A DNA stretch of 29,809 nucleotides from Akkermansiaceae bacterium UBA4589 (GCA_002387565.1 DGJT01000011.1:1-29809), one strand, 5' to 3'; shown: positions 8,045-17,729, counted from the stretch's first letter. Numbers and translations: made by a program. The notes: generated from the sequence alone by a model not told the origin.

Positions 8045-8914
8045 ATGTCGATAAAAATAGGCATCACAATTGGTGATCCAGCAGGCATTGGGCCAGAAAT
8101 CATAACTAAAGCTCTCCAGTCAGAGGCTATTCCTGATGCGGAGTATATCATATATGGTTCAGCTCAAGGCGTAGAACTAGGAAAACCCAGTGCCACCAGT
8201 GCTGAAATTGCTCTAACAGCACTCGAAGAGGGTGCTGCAGCCTTAAAAAGTGGGGCTATTGCAGGCTTAGTTACAGCTCCTATTTGTAAGAAAAACCTCC
8301 AGCAAATTGGTTTTGACTTTCCTGGTCAAACAGAATTTATAGCTCAAAGGCTAAGTGTGAATGACGAGCCTTATTCAGTGGCTATGTGCATGACAGGGCA
8401 GCACCTCACTGTAGGATTAGTGACCATTCATGAAGCGGTGGCAAATGTAGCTTCATTGCTCACTCAAGATGAAATTGAGCGTACAGGCAGTTTACTAACT
8501 GAATTTTGCCTCAAGAAGGGGATATCTCAACCTCGTATCGCGGTGTTAGGTTTGAATCCTCATGCAGGAGAGCAAGGCTTATTTGGCATTGAAGAGCAAA
8601 CTACCATTACTCCAGCTATAGTAAATTTAACTCAGAAATTTCCTCAAGCAACTATTTCTGGACCGCATAGCGCTGACACCTTATTTCATCAAGCTTATAG
8701 TGGGCAATATGACGCGGTTCTTTGTATGTACCATGATCAAGGTTTGATTCCTTTTAAGCTCGTTGATTTTGAAGAAGGTGTTAACGTCACTTTAGGATTA
8801 CCCAGTCCTCGAACCAGTCCTGATCATGGGACAGCCTTTGATATAGCTGGCAAAGACATAGCTAACCCAAGCTCAATGATAGCTGCTATTAAATTGGCCT
8901 TTGATTTAGCTTAA
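8045..8914 (+). CDS. pdxA: 4-hydroxythreonine-4-phosphate dehydrogenase
   Basis: PdxA oxidises 4-phosphooxy-L-threonine for pyridoxal 5'-phosphate synthesis by the DXP-dependent route. The family signatures are clear: GDPAGIGPE at the start, GQTEF, LGLNPHAGE, MYHDQGL and DHGTAFDIAGK. The three metal-binding histidines of the E. coli enzyme correspond here to His129, His230 and His261. At 289 residues it is about 40 shorter than E. coli PdxA; the missing part is a block after YGSA (residue 40), where other members carry an extra strand-helix region. No frameshift is seen and all catalytic residues remain, so it is probably a functional compact form. It follows surA by 17 bp. Confidence 0.93.
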   Translation: MSIKIGITIGDPAGIGPEIITKALQSEAIPDAEYIIYGSAQGVELGKPSATSAEIALTALEEGAAALKSGAIAGLVTAPICKKNLQQIGFDFPGQTEFIAQRLSVNDEPYSVAMCMTGQHLTVGLVTIHEAVANVASLLTQDEIERTGSLLTEFCLKKGISQPRIAVLGLNPHAGEQGLFGIEEQTTITPAIVNLTQKFPQATISGPHSADTLFHQAYSGQYDAVLCMYHDQGLIPFKLVDFEEGVNVTLGLPSPRTSPDHGTAFDIAGKDIANPSSMIAAIKLAFDLA

Positions 8915-9008
8915 TAACTGCTATTTTAGAAAGGATATGCTAGAAAATGCATCAACAAGATGGTTTGATAGACTTTAAATAGCACTTGTTAACGCTAATT
9001 AACACAGG

Positions 9009-11639
9009 ATGCACCAATTACACATACCTATTAAATGGAGAAACACTAAGCTTTGTAGTTTAGTTATAGCTAAGTGTTTATTGGGTATGGCTTTTATACT
9101 ATGGCTGTGGTTGGTATTTGTGGGTGTTCCTGAGCCTTTAATTGATAGATTTAAAAAACAAGCAGAACAGAAGTTTAAAGCTAACATAGAAATTGGTAGC
9201 CTAAAGCTTCATTACCATTTAGGGGGATGGCACGCAGACGATGTACATCTCAGCTTACCTCTGCCTTACAAAGATGATTTAACTCTCGAGGTTTCTCTTG
9301 AAACCATTAGCTGGAAAGGTCGTTGGTTATCTAGAGAAGACTTTACTCAACGAGCTCGTTTAAAGCTAGGCAAAGCAAATATAAAGCTCACTGAAAGTAA
9401 GGATAAGGACAAAAACTGGCAATTAGCTAAACAGTTAGATTTAATTCTTATATGGGATATCGCTCAAGATGAGTTCCAGCTAGATTTACAAGCAGGAAAG
9501 GTTTTAGATATTAATTGTCGCCATATTATTATTAATGGTGGATTGAAAGAGCTCTTAAAAGACAACTCAGAAACAGCGGTAATGAGCGCTAATGCCCAAT
9601 CTACTTTAAAGCCAAATACTATAAAAAAGCAGGATAAAAGTTTAATTGAGCTTCTTTCTCTTTATGAGCTTTATTTTAAAAAGTGGCAACTCGCTCAAAA
9701 AGAAATTTCCCTACAAGGAAGCTTAGAGTTATTATCATTCAAAGAAGCCAAGTTCAAAACTCAGGGCATACTGTTTGCTCAAGATTGGCTTATGAATAAT
9801 GAATCTTTATTTAGTAAAGGTTATTGCCAATTTAGCGGCAATGAAACTTCTTTCATTATTGAAGAAATCTCGATTCAACAAAATTCAAAGGAATTACAAG
9901 CTCAAGCTGAACTTGATTTAGTAAATAAAAAAATTAATCTGCAAATAAAAAGTGATTTAGGTATTTCTAGTTATATTGATGATTTCTTTGCTGACAAATC
10001 TCCTTGGAATATTAAGGGTATTCAACAAGAGAACTTAGAGATTCAAGCTGATGCGAGTTGGGAAGATATATCTCAACTCATGCCTAGTCACTATACAGTC
10101 AAGGGCAGTGTATCTCTAGAAAACGGTTACCTAGATGACCTTCCTTTTAACTCATTAACCACTCAATTTCACTTCAAAGACAATCAAGGGATTTTACAAG
10201 ATTTAACCTTAGTGGCTCAAGATGAAAAAGGTGTACTCACTTATTTAATAGGGCCAGAACAAGCTCAATATAAACTCGAATCATCGTTAAACTTTGCCTG
10301 GAGCCAATTACTATTAAAACCATTTAGTTTTAAACATTATTTAGATGCTTTTGCAGACACCAAAGCATCTAAAGTACAATTAACTGCCGAAGGATCTCGT
10401 TATCTACAAAAAAATATTTGGCAGACTCAAATGGATTTCAAAGCTAAAAATATTGAGTATTTGGATTTGAAATTATCAGAGCTAAAATCATCTATGGTAT
10501 TTTCGCAAGATGAAGCACTTTATAATGAGGTGCTTTTAGCCGTAAGTCCTAGTGATGAACAAGCATCACAACCATATATGGAAAAAACTTGGCATCAATT
10601 TTGTAAAATAGATCAAGTCTCTCTGGATAGAAATACTCACATGTATCATATAAAAGGGCTCGAAGGGCAGATATTTCCGCGCTTGCTGATTAGTGCTCTC
10701 ACTCAGTCACCAGCGGATTACCTCGATGATTATCAATTTAATAAACCTCCTTATATTCAATTTAATGGCCTTTTAGGTGTTGATGCTAAGAGTGATTGGT
10801 TAGCTCAAATTACACACGACCAAGAAGCTCAGATTCAGTTTGGCTCTATGGTCTTACCTATAGAGCAATTAAAGGTCAATATCTCACGCAAACAACAAGA
10901 ATTAAAAGTATTCGATTTAGAAGCCAAACTTTGGGAAGGGGATGTGACAGGCACGGCCAAGGTGCATTTACCTGACTACAGCAAGCAAGTGAATGATTTA
11001 TCATGGAGAGCCAATCTCAAAGCTCAAAATGTCACAGCCGCTAGTTTAAATGAGTATTTTAATTTTACCACCGCAGCTACAGGAGAAGGTTTGATTAATG
11101 CTAACCTGCAGCTGTATAATACCAGTGAGAAAAGTGAGTCATTGTTAGGCAATGGCTATATTGAATACAAAGAAGGCTCTTTATTTGCAGTCCCTATATT
11201 TGGACCTATTTCAACTATCTTATCTAAAATGACAGGGAGTAAAAATATGGGCTACCAACAATCAACACGATCTAATGCCTCGCTAAGTATAGTCAATAAT
11301 CGTATCTATGTTCAAAGATTAGATCTGCGTACCAATTCTTTTAAATTTCAAGGAGATGGTATTATAGAGTTAGAAAGCCCTTACCAGTCTGAAATTGTGA
11401 TTTCAACAGAGACGCGAGGATTGCTCAATATACTCAAATACCCTTTAACACCACTTACCAAGTTTCTTACCTTTAAAGGTAGTGGTGCTTTAAAAGAAAT
11501 TAAATGGGGAATTTCTCCGCTCAATAATACAAGTTATGCTATAGAGTCTCCACTACTGCCAAGTATGCAAGAGTTCACTCAACAAAATCAAAAAACACTT
11601 AACAAAACCTCAGCTTATGAAACAACAATCTCCAACTAA
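9009..11639 (+). CDS. AsmA-like large envelope protein
   Basis: An 876-residue protein with one N-terminal membrane segment (about residues 14-36, rich in Leu, Val and Trp) followed by a long, mostly beta-strand periplasmic region of alternating hydrophobic residues. The last 200 residues match the AsmA C-terminal style: a GNGYIEYKEGSL segment, FGPISTILSK, repeats of short strands (NASLSIVNNRIYVQRLDL) and a TFKGSGALKE ending. AsmA-type proteins are thought to bridge the periplasm and move phospholipids to the outer membrane or shape its assembly. The 94-bp gap after pdxA may hold its own promoter. The last 23 bp overlap the next gene, which implies coupled translation. Confidence 0.75.
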   Translation: MHQLHIPIKWRNTKLCSLVIAKCLLGMAFILWLWLVFVGVPEPLIDRFKKQAEQKFKANIEIGSLKLHYHLGGWHADDVHLSLPLPYKDDLTLEVSLETISWKGRWLSREDFTQRARLKLGKANIKLTESKDKDKNWQLAKQLDLILIWDIAQDEFQLDLQAGKVLDINCRHIIINGGLKELLKDNSETAVMSANAQSTLKPNTIKKQDKSLIELLSLYELYFKKWQLAQKEISLQGSLELLSFKEAKFKTQGILFAQDWLMNNESLFSKGYCQFSGNETSFIIEEISIQQNSKELQAQAELDLVNKKINLQIKSDLGISSYIDDFFADKSPWNIKGIQQENLEIQADASWEDISQLMPSHYTVKGSVSLENGYLDDLPFNSLTTQFHFKDNQGILQDLTLVAQDEKGVLTYLIGPEQAQYKLESSLNFAWSQLLLKPFSFKHYLDAFADTKASKVQLTAEGSRYLQKNIWQTQMDFKAKNIEYLDLKLSELKSSMVFSQDEALYNEVLLAVSPSDEQASQPYMEKTWHQFCKIDQVSLDRNTHMYHIKGLEGQIFPRLLISALTQSPADYLDDYQFNKPPYIQFNGLLGVDAKSDWLAQITHDQEAQIQFGSMVLPIEQLKVNISRKQQELKVFDLEAKLWEGDVTGTAKVHLPDYSKQVNDLSWRANLKAQNVTAASLNEYFNFTTAATGEGLINANLQLYNTSEKSESLLGNGYIEYKEGSLFAVPIFGPISTILSKMTGSKNMGYQQSTRSNASLSIVNNRIYVQRLDLRTNSFKFQGDGIIELESPYQSEIVISTETRGLLNILKYPLTPLTKFLTFKGSGALKEIKWGISPLNNTSYAIESPLLPSMQEFTQQNQKTLNKTSAYETTISN

Positions 11640-12537
11640 AATACTTATCCTAGGAGCTTCTGGGCTCATTGGTAGTTCTTTAATCAAAAAATTTACCGAC
11701 ATGGGGCAGTCTGTTGTCGCTGTTTCCCGCAGTTATCAATCCCAAACAAGTAATGCCCAACTGACATGGATTGATTTAACTCCTGCGAGCCTTGAGCAAG
11801 CTCTCAATCAAGGAATAGATGTGGTGATTAATTTAGCTGGTGAGACCATCACCCAAGCCTGGACTAAAGAAAACTGGCAGAGATTCGAAACTAGTCGTAT
11901 TGATCTCACGCAAATGTTGGTCACCGCTATTGAGAAAACTCCAGCAGAGATGAGACCTAAACAACTTATCAATGCTTCTGCGATTGGCTATTACGGTGAT
12001 ACAGGGCAAAAAATAACTACAGAAAGTGCAAAGCCAGCCACTAATAATCCTCTAGCTCAATTATGTGTCGATTGGGAGCAAGCAGCTCTACGAGCTGAAT
12101 CATTAGGGCTTAAAGTGGCGGTCATACGTATTGGCTTAGTACTCGGTAAAGAAGCTAGAGCATGGAAAATGCTCAAGCAAGTCTTTAAGCTAGGTATAGG
12201 CGGGCGACTTGGCAGTGGGAAGCAAATTATGGCTTGGATACATCTCGATGATGTCACTGACTCTATTTTACATATCATAGATAATGAGCTAGCCGGTGCT
12301 TATAACTTTGTGAGTCCACAAGCAGTGAGCAATCAAGAGTTTACTGAAGTTCTGGCAGCGGCAGTCAACCGTTGGGTGTTTTTGCCCGTACCTGAGTTCG
12401 CACTTAAGCTTAAATACCAAGGGTTTGAACAAGTATTATTGAAGTCGCAGAATATCATACCTCAAGCGCTCATAGATTCAGGCTATGAATTTAAGCATAC
12501 AGATTTAAAAATTGCTTTTGAGAGTTTGCTAGATTAA
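11617..12537 (+). CDS. TIGR01777-family NAD(P)-dependent epimerase (YfcH/SDR39U1-like)
   Basis: A 306-residue extended short-chain dehydrogenase. The nucleotide-binding glycine motif GASGLIGS is at residues 13-20, with VVINLAGETI and the SAIGYYGD segment (active Tyr) downstream, then RIGLVLG and WIHLDDV, all typical of TIGR01777. The DUF1731-like tail (near VFLPVPEFALK and IPQALIDSGYEFKH) is also present. The substrate of this family is unknown. It overlaps the AsmA-like gene by 23 bp and ends 9 bp before the amino-acid symporter, so the three are probably one transcript even though their roles do not obviously join. Confidence 0.9.
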   Translation: MKQQSPTKILILGASGLIGSSLIKKFTDMGQSVVAVSRSYQSQTSNAQLTWIDLTPASLEQALNQGIDVVINLAGETITQAWTKENWQRFETSRIDLTQMLVTAIEKTPAEMRPKQLINASAIGYYGDTGQKITTESAKPATNNPLAQLCVDWEQAALRAESLGLKVAVIRIGLVLGKEARAWKMLKQVFKLGIGGRLGSGKQIMAWIHLDDVTDSILHIIDNELAGAYNFVSPQAVSNQEFTEVLAAAVNRWVFLPVPEFALKLKYQGFEQVLLKSQNIIPQALIDSGYEFKHTDLKIAFESLLD

Positions 12538-12546
12538 AACTTCATT

Positions 12547-14049
12547 ATGAAAAAGCTCCATTTCTATTTACTTTCGTTGTTATTCACTCCAATAGCCATA
12601 GCAGCAGAAGCAGTATCAGAGAAGAAACTCACCATTGATGAGCGCATTAATGAGGCTTTTGCTCCTATTGTAGAGAAAATATTTGAGGTGCTTTTTTACC
12701 CTGTTCAGATTGGAGAAGCCCAAGCTCCTATCATTTTACTATGGTTAGCAGCTGCGGGTATCTTTTTTACTCTATGGTTTAAATTTATCAATTTACGCAT
12801 CTTCAAGCTCGCGTTTAATACCTTACGCGGTAAATACAGTGAGGAGGATGCAACAGGGGAGATCTCTCATTTTCAGGCGTTAACCTCTGCACTCGCAGCC
12901 ACGGTTGGGTTGGGAAACATTGCAGGTGTTGCTATTGCTATAGGTAAGGGTGGACCAGGTGCTGCTTTTTGGATGGTTTTAGCTGGATTCTTAGGTATGA
13001 CTACCAAATTTGCAGAATGTACTCTAGGTGTCAAATACCGTAGTGTACAAGCTGATGGGACAATTGTAGGAGGTCCTATGTTTTATATTAAAGAAGCCTT
13101 CAATCGGATAAAAGTAGGTTGGTTGGGTAGTGTGTTTGCCTTTATTTTTGCGGTATTTTGTATTGGAGCTACTTTTGGTGCGGGTAATATGTTTCAGGCT
13201 AATCAAGCCTCTTCTCAGATTGCTCACTTGCTCAAGCTACCTGTAGGTAGTGGTTGGGTTTTAGGTCTTATTTTTGCCGTATTAGTGGGGTTAGTGATTA
13301 TTGGCGGTATTTCTCGAATTGCTAAAGTTACAAGTAAATTAGTGCCTTTAATGTGTGCGATTTATCTGCTCATGGGAATTGTTGTTCTTATCGCTCATGC
13401 TAGTGAATTAGGCTCCGCTATTGGCATTATTTTTGAACAGGCCTTTAATCCTAATGCTGTCGTAGGCGGTGTGTTGGGAGTTTTGCTTATCGGGTTACAA
13501 CGTGCTTCATTCTCTAATGAAGCCGGTATAGGTTCCGCCCCTATTGCCCATGCTGCTGTTAAGACTAACCATCCAGCAAGTGAGGGAGTTGTCGCTGCTA
13601 TGGGGCCATTTATTGATACCATTATTGTATGTTCAATGACGGCCTTGGTTGTTGTGGTTACTGGTGCTTACCAAATTGCTGGCGTCGATGGTGTCACTAT
13701 GACATCTAAGGCTGTTAGCAGTGTTAGTGGTAGCTTTGAGGTTATTTTAGGAGTAGCTGTAGTCTTATTTGCTATATCAACGATGATTTCATGGTCTTAT
13801 TATGGACAGCAGTCATGGCGCTATATCTTTGGTTGCAATCAGAGTGCAGAGTACACCTATAAAATACTTTTTTGCTTATTCATTATTATTGGTTCTGCTA
13901 TGAAAATAGGCTCTGTACTCGATTTCTCAGATGCTATGCTATTTGGTATGTCTATACCTAACATTATTGCCGTAGTTATCCTTGTCCCTGTGGTTAGTCT
14001 TGAGTTCAAAAAATACTTAGCTTACACCAAAGAAAAGGATGCTAAATAA
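12547..14049 (+). CDS. AGCS-family sodium:alanine/glycine symporter
   Basis: A 500-residue inner-membrane protein with about ten to eleven membrane segments and the AGCS signature near residues 121-151 (GLGNIAGVAIAIGKGGPGAA, then FWM), plus GATFGAGNMFQANQ and RASFSNEAGIGSAPIAHAA. It should import alanine or glycine with sodium. Unusually, the core is preceded by a signal-peptide-like stretch (residues 1-20, ending AIA) and a short amphipathic segment. The preceding epimerase ends 9 bp upstream and the cytochrome gene overlaps its last 11 bp, so it is in the middle of a tight run. Confidence 0.92.
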   Translation: MKKLHFYLLSLLFTPIAIAAEAVSEKKLTIDERINEAFAPIVEKIFEVLFYPVQIGEAQAPIILLWLAAAGIFFTLWFKFINLRIFKLAFNTLRGKYSEEDATGEISHFQALTSALAATVGLGNIAGVAIAIGKGGPGAAFWMVLAGFLGMTTKFAECTLGVKYRSVQADGTIVGGPMFYIKEAFNRIKVGWLGSVFAFIFAVFCIGATFGAGNMFQANQASSQIAHLLKLPVGSGWVLGLIFAVLVGLVIIGGISRIAKVTSKLVPLMCAIYLLMGIVVLIAHASELGSAIGIIFEQAFNPNAVVGGVLGVLLIGLQRASFSNEAGIGSAPIAHAAVKTNHPASEGVVAAMGPFIDTIIVCSMTALVVVVTGAYQIAGVDGVTMTSKAVSSVSGSFEVILGVAVVLFAISTMISWSYYGQQSWRYIFGCNQSAEYTYKILFCLFIIIGSAMKIGSVLDFSDAMLFGMSIPNIIAVVILVPVVSLEFKKYLAYTKEKDAK

Positions 14050-16411
14050 TAGAGGTCAGTTAACTATTTTTGCATGTGGTATTGCCCTGTTTTTTTCTGG
14101 GTGCAGTGAGTCTCAATCGCAGAAAAAAGAATCTTATTTAGATGAGGCAACCACCACAAGTATAGATGCTGCCTCAGCATTTCTTAGAGAAGACGTTAAT
14201 TATGTAGGAGTTGATACTTGTAAACAGTGTCATTCTCAAGAGTTCGAAGACTGGCAGAACTCACATCATGATCAAGCAATGAAAGTAGCTGATGCTACGA
14301 CCGTCCTTGGCGATTTTACTCATAACAATCGTTTTGAGCATGCTGGCGTTCAATCCGTCTTTAATTTGAAGGATAATAAATATTGGGTAACCATCACGGA
14401 ACCAAATTCCACTCCGCAAACTCATGAAATTCTCTATACTTTTGGAGTTGAACCATTGCAACAGTATTTAGTCCAAACTGATGGTGGTAAATTACAAGCC
14501 TTAACCATCTGCTGGGATAGCCGCCCAAAAGAAGAGGGTGGGCAACGTTGGTATCACTTGTACCCTGACATCCATCAAGCTCAAGACCCTATGCTGCATT
14601 GGCAGGGTGCCTTTTTTAATTGGAACCGCCAGTGTGCAGACTGCCATAGCACAGGTTTAAAGCGTGATTATAATGATAGTCTTAAAGAGTATCACACAAC
14701 TTTCACCGAAATCAATGTTTCTTGTGAGGCCTGTCATGGTGCTGGAGCTGAACACGTCAATTGGGCTAAATCAGTAGGTAATCAGAATTACAGCAAAGAT
14801 GAATTTAAAAATCTCACAGCCAAAGATATGGGGCTCAATGTTGATTTTTCAGCTAATGAGAAAGGGTTTTGGACTGTAGATCCAGAAACGAAAAAGCCAA
14901 AACGCTCAGAACCTCTTGTCAACTACGCTGAAACCCAAACTTGCGCGGCTTGCCACTCACGTCGTGGAGCACTTGAGGATACGGGGGATATGACCAGTAA
15001 TGACAAGAGCGGTTATCATGATAAATTTGAATTAAGCTTATTGCAGGAAGGTCTCTACCATGATGATGGGCAAATTCTTGATGAAGTCTATGTTTATGGC
15101 TCATTTATCCAAAGCAAAATGCACCACAAAGGAGTCCGCTGTACTGATTGCCATAACCCACACAGCAACCAACTCAAATTACCAGTTACTCAAGTCTGTT
15201 TCCAATGTCATGCGCCCAATGAGTACAACACACCTAAGCATCACCAACATGCCTCAGAGGTCAACTGTGTGGACTGTCACATGCCAGAAAGGCATTACAT
15301 GGTCGTGGACGGCAGAAGAGACCATAGCTTTAGGATTCCTCGCCCTGACTTAACTGTCAAATACCAGACTCCTAATGCTTGCCAAACTTGTCACAACCAA
15401 GAGAGTGACCATGCTTTGTCAGATGAACAACTCAGCGAAAAATTCCATGATTGGACAGGAGGTAAGTATAAAGGTGAGAACCTTTTGAACCTCATTCAAC
15501 AAAAAGACAGAAAACTCCACTTTTCCGAATTACTAGCTCCAGCAAAAACTAATCCAGAGCAGTCACCCCAGGCACTCATTGCCTTGATTCAAGATACTTC
15601 TCAACCTGCTATCGCTAGAGCTACAGCATTGAATAACTGGGGAGGGTTGGTGCAAGCTGCTTTAGATATTAGAGTTTTACAGCCTTGTTTAGACGATGAG
15701 AGCCCTTTGGTACGTGCTGCGGCCATTGGTTCTCTAAATGCGGTTAATAGCTCTCAAGTTATCAAATTTGCAGTAGAAGGCTTAGAAGATAAGGTTAAAA
15801 TCGTACGCTTGGCGGCGACTCGGTTCTTGCGTCAAGTACCACGCCAACAAATGACCAGCACAGAATGGCGCAAATTCCTCGTAGGTTTAGATGAATTTAA
15901 AGCCTTGCAAGCCATTCATCTCGATAAAGCTGCAGGGCATTTAACCCTAGCCTACAGTGCAGAACAAGCGGGACAATTAGATCAAGCGGAACAGCATTAT
16001 TTAAGAGCTATCGAACTCGAGCCTTACAATTTCATTGCTTATCTCAATTTTGCTGAATTTCATTACACAAAAGGGGACTTAATTCAGAATTTGACATACC
16101 TAGAAAAAGCATTAGAAGTCGCAGAGTTAGAAGATACAAGTTACGGTGTTGCTGCAGATGCGATGGGGCGTTATCATATTCGTAACAAGGATTATACTCA
16201 AGCGATGCCTTGGCTACAATTAGCGGCGCAAAAACAACCTAATAATGCGAATGCTCAGTACTTCTACGGTGTGGCTCTAGATAGTCAGGCTACATGGAAG
16301 CAGGCAGAAGAGTACTTACTCAAGGCCATTGAGTTAGCACCTTACAATCAAACGTACAGACAAGGTTATCAAGCTTTAAAACAGCAGCAAGAGCAGAAAA
16401 ACACCCCATAA
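14039..16411 (+). CDS. Octaheme cytochrome c lipoprotein with HEAT-like and TPR regions
   Basis: The 790-residue protein begins with a lipoprotein signal (hydrophobic stretch, then LFFSGC with the lipidated Cys22). It has eight CxxCH heme-c motifs at residues 61-65, 199-203, 229-233, 302-306, 368-372, 387-391, 410-414 and 448-452, so it should carry eight hemes. The spacing and the CHSTG and CHGAGAEH segments resemble the cytochrome c554-type fold. Residues about 510-600 form HEAT-like helices (AIARATAL, LVRAAAIGSL, KIVRLAATRFL) and 630-780 form TPR repeats, each with an AIELxPYN-type signature. It probably passes electrons at the outer membrane or in the periplasm, with the repeats binding a partner. 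It overlaps the AGCS gene by 11 bp. Confidence 0.93.
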   Translation: MLNNRGQLTIFACGIALFFSGCSESQSQKKESYLDEATTTSIDAASAFLREDVNYVGVDTCKQCHSQEFEDWQNSHHDQAMKVADATTVLGDFTHNNRFEHAGVQSVFNLKDNKYWVTITEPNSTPQTHEILYTFGVEPLQQYLVQTDGGKLQALTICWDSRPKEEGGQRWYHLYPDIHQAQDPMLHWQGAFFNWNRQCADCHSTGLKRDYNDSLKEYHTTFTEINVSCEACHGAGAEHVNWAKSVGNQNYSKDEFKNLTAKDMGLNVDFSANEKGFWTVDPETKKPKRSEPLVNYAETQTCAACHSRRGALEDTGDMTSNDKSGYHDKFELSLLQEGLYHDDGQILDEVYVYGSFIQSKMHHKGVRCTDCHNPHSNQLKLPVTQVCFQCHAPNEYNTPKHHQHASEVNCVDCHMPERHYMVVDGRRDHSFRIPRPDLTVKYQTPNACQTCHNQESDHALSDEQLSEKFHDWTGGKYKGENLLNLIQQKDRKLHFSELLAPAKTNPEQSPQALIALIQDTSQPAIARATALNNWGGLVQAALDIRVLQPCLDDESPLVRAAAIGSLNAVNSSQVIKFAVEGLEDKVKIVRLAATRFLRQVPRQQMTSTEWRKFLVGLDEFKALQAIHLDKAAGHLTLAYSAEQAGQLDQAEQHYLRAIELEPYNFIAYLNFAEFHYTKGDLIQNLTYLEKALEVAELEDTSYGVAADAMGRYHIRNKDYTQAMPWLQLAAQKQPNNANAQYFYGVALDSQATWKQAEEYLLKAIELAPYNQTYRQGYQALKQQQEQKNTP

Positions 16412-16514
16412 ATCTAAGCTCTATGAAAAAACTTAACTTGTTATTACAGTTTCTAGCTCCTTATATTTATATTATTCTTTAAGCCTCGATTTTTATCATT
16501 ACTATCTAGACACA

Positions 16515-16550
16515 AAAAAGCCTGCTAATAAAAACATTAGCAGGCTTTTT
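16515..16550. terminator. Strong bidirectional rho-independent terminator
   Basis: A 15-bp perfect stem: AAAAAGCCTGCTAAT at 16515-16529 pairs with 16536-16550 around a 6-nt loop. The core is GC-rich, with a T run on the plus side and an A run on the minus side. It separates the cytochrome gene (plus) and the aldolase gene (minus), which converge here, and can serve both. Confidence 0.92.
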
Positions 16551-16572
16551 ATTTGGATAAGTAACTCAATGA

Positions 16573-17601
16573 CTAAGCAAGGATGCTCTTGCCAGTTGAG
16601 AGTAAGTCATCACAAGCTAATTTGAGACGCTCACACAAGCCTAATTCAGCTTTTTTGAGGTAGCTACGAGGGTCGTACTGACCTTTGACTCCTACTTCGC
16701 CATCTATTTTAAGCACACCTTCGATGTTGCTACAGATATGAGTGACAATAGGGCGGGTGAAGGCATATTGTGTATCTGTATCAATATTCATTTTGATTAC
16801 ACCGTAATCAAGAGTCTCTCTGATTTCGCTGAGTTCAGAACCTGAACCACCGTGGAAAACCAAATCCATTTCTGCATCAGCACCATACTTTGCCATCACA
16901 GCTTCTTGACCTGCTTTGAGAATTTTAGGGTCGAGCTTAACCGCTCCTGGTTTGTAAGCTCCGTGCACATTACCAAAAGTAGCAGCAAAGATATACTGAC
17001 CAAGGCCATCTAAACCTTCGTATACAGCTAACATGTCTTCTGGTGAGGTGTAGAGCTTGTCAGCTGGAAGTTCTGAATTATCAATACCATCTTCCTCTCC
17101 ACCTACAACGCCAGCTTCGATTTCTAAAATAATACCAAGTTCTGCACACTTTTTAAGCCATTTTTGAGAAAGCTCTATATTTTCCTCAAGTGGTAACTCA
17201 GAGGCATCTAGCATATGTGATTGAAAGAGGGTAGTTGTAGCGCCACTGGCTAAACGCTCTCTTGACGCTTCGACGAGTGGCCCTAAAAATGAATCAGCTT
17301 TGGCTGGTTGGCAATGATCTGTATGTAACGCGATGAGTACATCGTATTTCTCAGCAAGCCTGTGTATGGCTTCAGCAAGGACAATCGCTCCAAAAGCCTC
17401 ATCAGCAACGGCTGTGCCTGAGGCAAATTTAGCACCACCAGTTGACACTTGGATGATTCCGTCTGATTTTTGTTCTGCAAAGGCACGTAGTGCGCCACTT
17501 GCTGTAGTTAGTGAGGTTACATTGATAGCTGGATAAGCATAACCTTCATCTTGAGCTTTTTTAAGCATTTGAGCATATTGCTCTTTTGTTGCGATAGGCA
17601 T
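16573..17601 (-). CDS. fbaA: Class II fructose-bisphosphate aldolase
   Basis: The enzyme splits fructose 1,6-bisphosphate into dihydroxyacetone phosphate and glyceraldehyde 3-phosphate, or the reverse in gluconeogenesis. The 342-residue sequence has the zinc and catalytic residues of class II aldolases: LHTDHC (Asp95, His96), EIEAGVVGGEEDG, TFGNVHG (His213) and VFHGGSGS (His250). The long form with these motifs is the class IIA type of E. coli FbaA and yeast. It is on the minus strand, 51 bp downstream of tRNA-Arg, and ends at the shared terminator. With glpX further right it covers both directions of this step. Confidence 0.95.
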   Translation of the reverse strand: MPIATKEQYAQMLKKAQDEGYAYPAINVTSLTTASGALRAFAEQKSDGIIQVSTGGAKFASGTAVADEAFGAIVLAEAIHRLAEKYDVLIALHTDHCQPAKADSFLGPLVEASRERLASGATTTLFQSHMLDASELPLEENIELSQKWLKKCAELGIILEIEAGVVGGEEDGIDNSELPADKLYTSPEDMLAVYEGLDGLGQYIFAATFGNVHGAYKPGAVKLDPKILKAGQEAVMAKYGADAEMDLVFHGGSGSELSEIRETLDYGVIKMNIDTDTQYAFTRPIVTHICSNIEGVLKIDGEVGVKGQYDPRSYLKKAELGLCERLKLACDDLLSTGKSILA

Positions 17602-17652
17602 AATAATGTGGAGCTGAATTTAAGATTAATTCTACGATTTGAGAATAATCAT

Positions 17653-17729
17653 TGGCGCTCCCGACAGGACTCGAACCTGTAACCTACGGATTAGAAATCC
17701 GGTGCTCTATCCAATTGAGCTACGGAAGC
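17653..17729 (-). tRNA. tRNA-Arg (TCT)
   Basis: A 77-nt cloverleaf on the minus strand. The acceptor stem GCTTCCG pairs with CGGGAGC (one T-G pair), followed by discriminator G and an encoded CCA. The D stem GCTC/GAGC and the T arm with TTCGAGTC are normal. The anticodon loop is TTTCTAA, anticodon TCT (AGA/AGG codons). The first anticodon-stem pair is a C-T mismatch (positions 27-43), while the other four pairs are intact. A good promoter lies just upstream, and fbaA starts 51 bp after the 3' end. Confidence 0.95.

Noticed and set aside
16423..16482. 19-codon hydrophobic peptide after the cytochrome gene
   Set aside because: It is short and AT-rich, with nothing to separate it from a chance frame.
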